Of a DNA stretch of 5,900 nt, positions 5,453 through 5,900 are shown in pieces. The translations under genes and the position numbers were made by a program. Source of the stretch: Acetobacteraceae bacterium (GTDB lineage: Bacteria; Pseudomonadota; Alphaproteobacteria; Acetobacterales; Acetobacteraceae); contig PLSZ01000282.1 in NCBI GenBank assembly GCA_003164305.1, positions 1-5,900 on the forward strand, read 5' to 3'. The notes below the pieces were generated by a model, which was given only the letters and a program-made list of their open reading frames with translations, was not told where the DNA came from and did not search any database. Positions within the stretch are counted from its first letter, which is position 1. Every line of letters begins with the position of its first letter.

Positions 5453-5900
5453 ATGCCGATCAATCCCGCCGACGGCCCCATCTTCGGCACGCTCTACGGC
5501 AGCGACGCGATGCGCGCGGTGTTCGATGAGACCGCGTATTTTCAGCGCATGCTGGATGTGGAGGCCGCGCTGGCCAAGGTTCAGGCGCGGTTGGGGATCA
5601 TTCCGGAGGAGGCGGCGAAGGCGATCGTCGCCGCGGCGGCTCTGGGCGACCTGCGCATCGAGGTGCTGGCCGCCAGCGCGCGCAACGTCGGCTATCCGGT
5701 GGTTGGTCTGGTGGCGGAATTGTCTCGCGGTGCCGGCGAGGCGGGTGGCTGGACACATTGGGGCGCGACGACGCAGGACATCATGGATACCGCGACGGTC
5801 TTGCAGGTGCGCCAGGGCCTCGGGCTGATCGAAGCCGAAATGCGCGCGATTCTGCGCGCTCTGGCGGGTCAGGCGCGGAGGCATCGGGATACGGTCATGG
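5453..5900 (+). CDS. PcaB-like lyase (3-carboxy-cis,cis-muconate cycloisomerase / adenylosuccinate lyase family), partial
   Basis: The first 149 residues of a fumarase/aspartase-superfamily enzyme are visible; the window ends inside the gene. These tetrameric cytosolic enzymes make or break a C-N or C-O bond next to a carboxylate, and PcaB cyclises 3-carboxymuconate in protocatechuate degradation. The opening (DGPIFGTLYGSDAMRAVFDE, 7-26), YFQRMLDVEAALAKVQARLG (29-48), IIPEEAAKAI and above all THWGATTQDIMDT (101-113) are typical of PcaB-like members. The last is the first conserved block of the superfamily. ATG 5453 has AAGGAG eight bases upstream. The C-terminal signature (GSSxMPxKxNP) is outside the window, so the precise substrate is open. 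Adenylosuccinate lyase or another pcaB-like paralogue remains possible. Confidence 0.85.
   Translation, partial: MPINPADGPIFGTLYGSDAMRAVFDETAYFQRMLDVEAALAKVQARLGIIPEEAAKAIVAAAALGDLRIEVLAASARNVGYPVVGLVAELSRGAGEAGGWTHWGATTQDIMDTATVLQVRQGLGLIEAEMRAILRALAGQARRHRDTVM

Noticed and set aside
5088..5828. 246-codon plus-strand open frame across the lyase start
   Set aside because: It is out of frame with the well-supported lyase and is strongly Arg-rich, a GC-rich shadow.

Overview
The window reads as chromosomal DNA of a high-GC alphaproteobacterium, most likely an Acetobacteraceae relative. This is inferred from GC-rich codon use, the TPR/glycosyltransferase fusion and the RT lineage; no search was run. 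It looks like a small accessory or defence patch next to ordinary chromosomal genes.

Layout. (1) 1-668 has no convincing gene. The first ~350 bases are visibly less GC-rich and packed with short palindromes, including a ~26-bp imperfect inverted repeat (89-114 with 163-189) and repeated GCGGT(A/T) half-sites. A GC-rich stem at 589-611 may terminate the next gene. (2) 669-2096 (minus) is a complete retron-type reverse transcriptase of 475 residues with a long N-terminal extension, like the myxobacterial Mx162 type. (3) 2097-2429 is a ~330-base gap upstream of the RT. It holds several stem-loops and a consensus-like -35 box, and is the most likely place for an msr-msd RNA or RT leader. (4) 2430-2828 (minus) is a PIN-domain VapC toxin. 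Directly upstream, overlapping by 4 bases, is what looks like a frameshifted AbrB/VapB antitoxin. (5) 3091-3622 (plus) is an intact DinJ-YafQ type toxin-antitoxin operon, divergent from vapBC, with two palindromes as candidate operators. (6) 3690-5321 (minus) is a TPR protein fused to a GT-B/family-9-like glycosyltransferase domain. (7) 5453-5900 (plus, cut by the window end) is the N-terminal part of a fumarase/aspartase-superfamily lyase, closest to 3-carboxy-cis,cis-muconate cycloisomerase (PcaB-like). It is divergent from the glycosyltransferase gene across a 131-base spacer that carries a palindrome inside a candidate promoter.

How the genes work together. The RT, the vapC with its decayed antitoxin, and dinJ-yafQ form a compact cluster of a retron-like element plus two toxin-antitoxin systems. 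It is bounded by structured non-coding DNA on the left and by unrelated metabolic or envelope genes on the right. No separate retron effector is visible. It may lie outside the window, the N-terminal RT extension may fill that role, or the RT may not be a classical retron. The most interesting items are the RT with its possible ncRNA, the mutually exclusive hairpins at 89-189, and the apparent loss of VapB beside an intact VapC.
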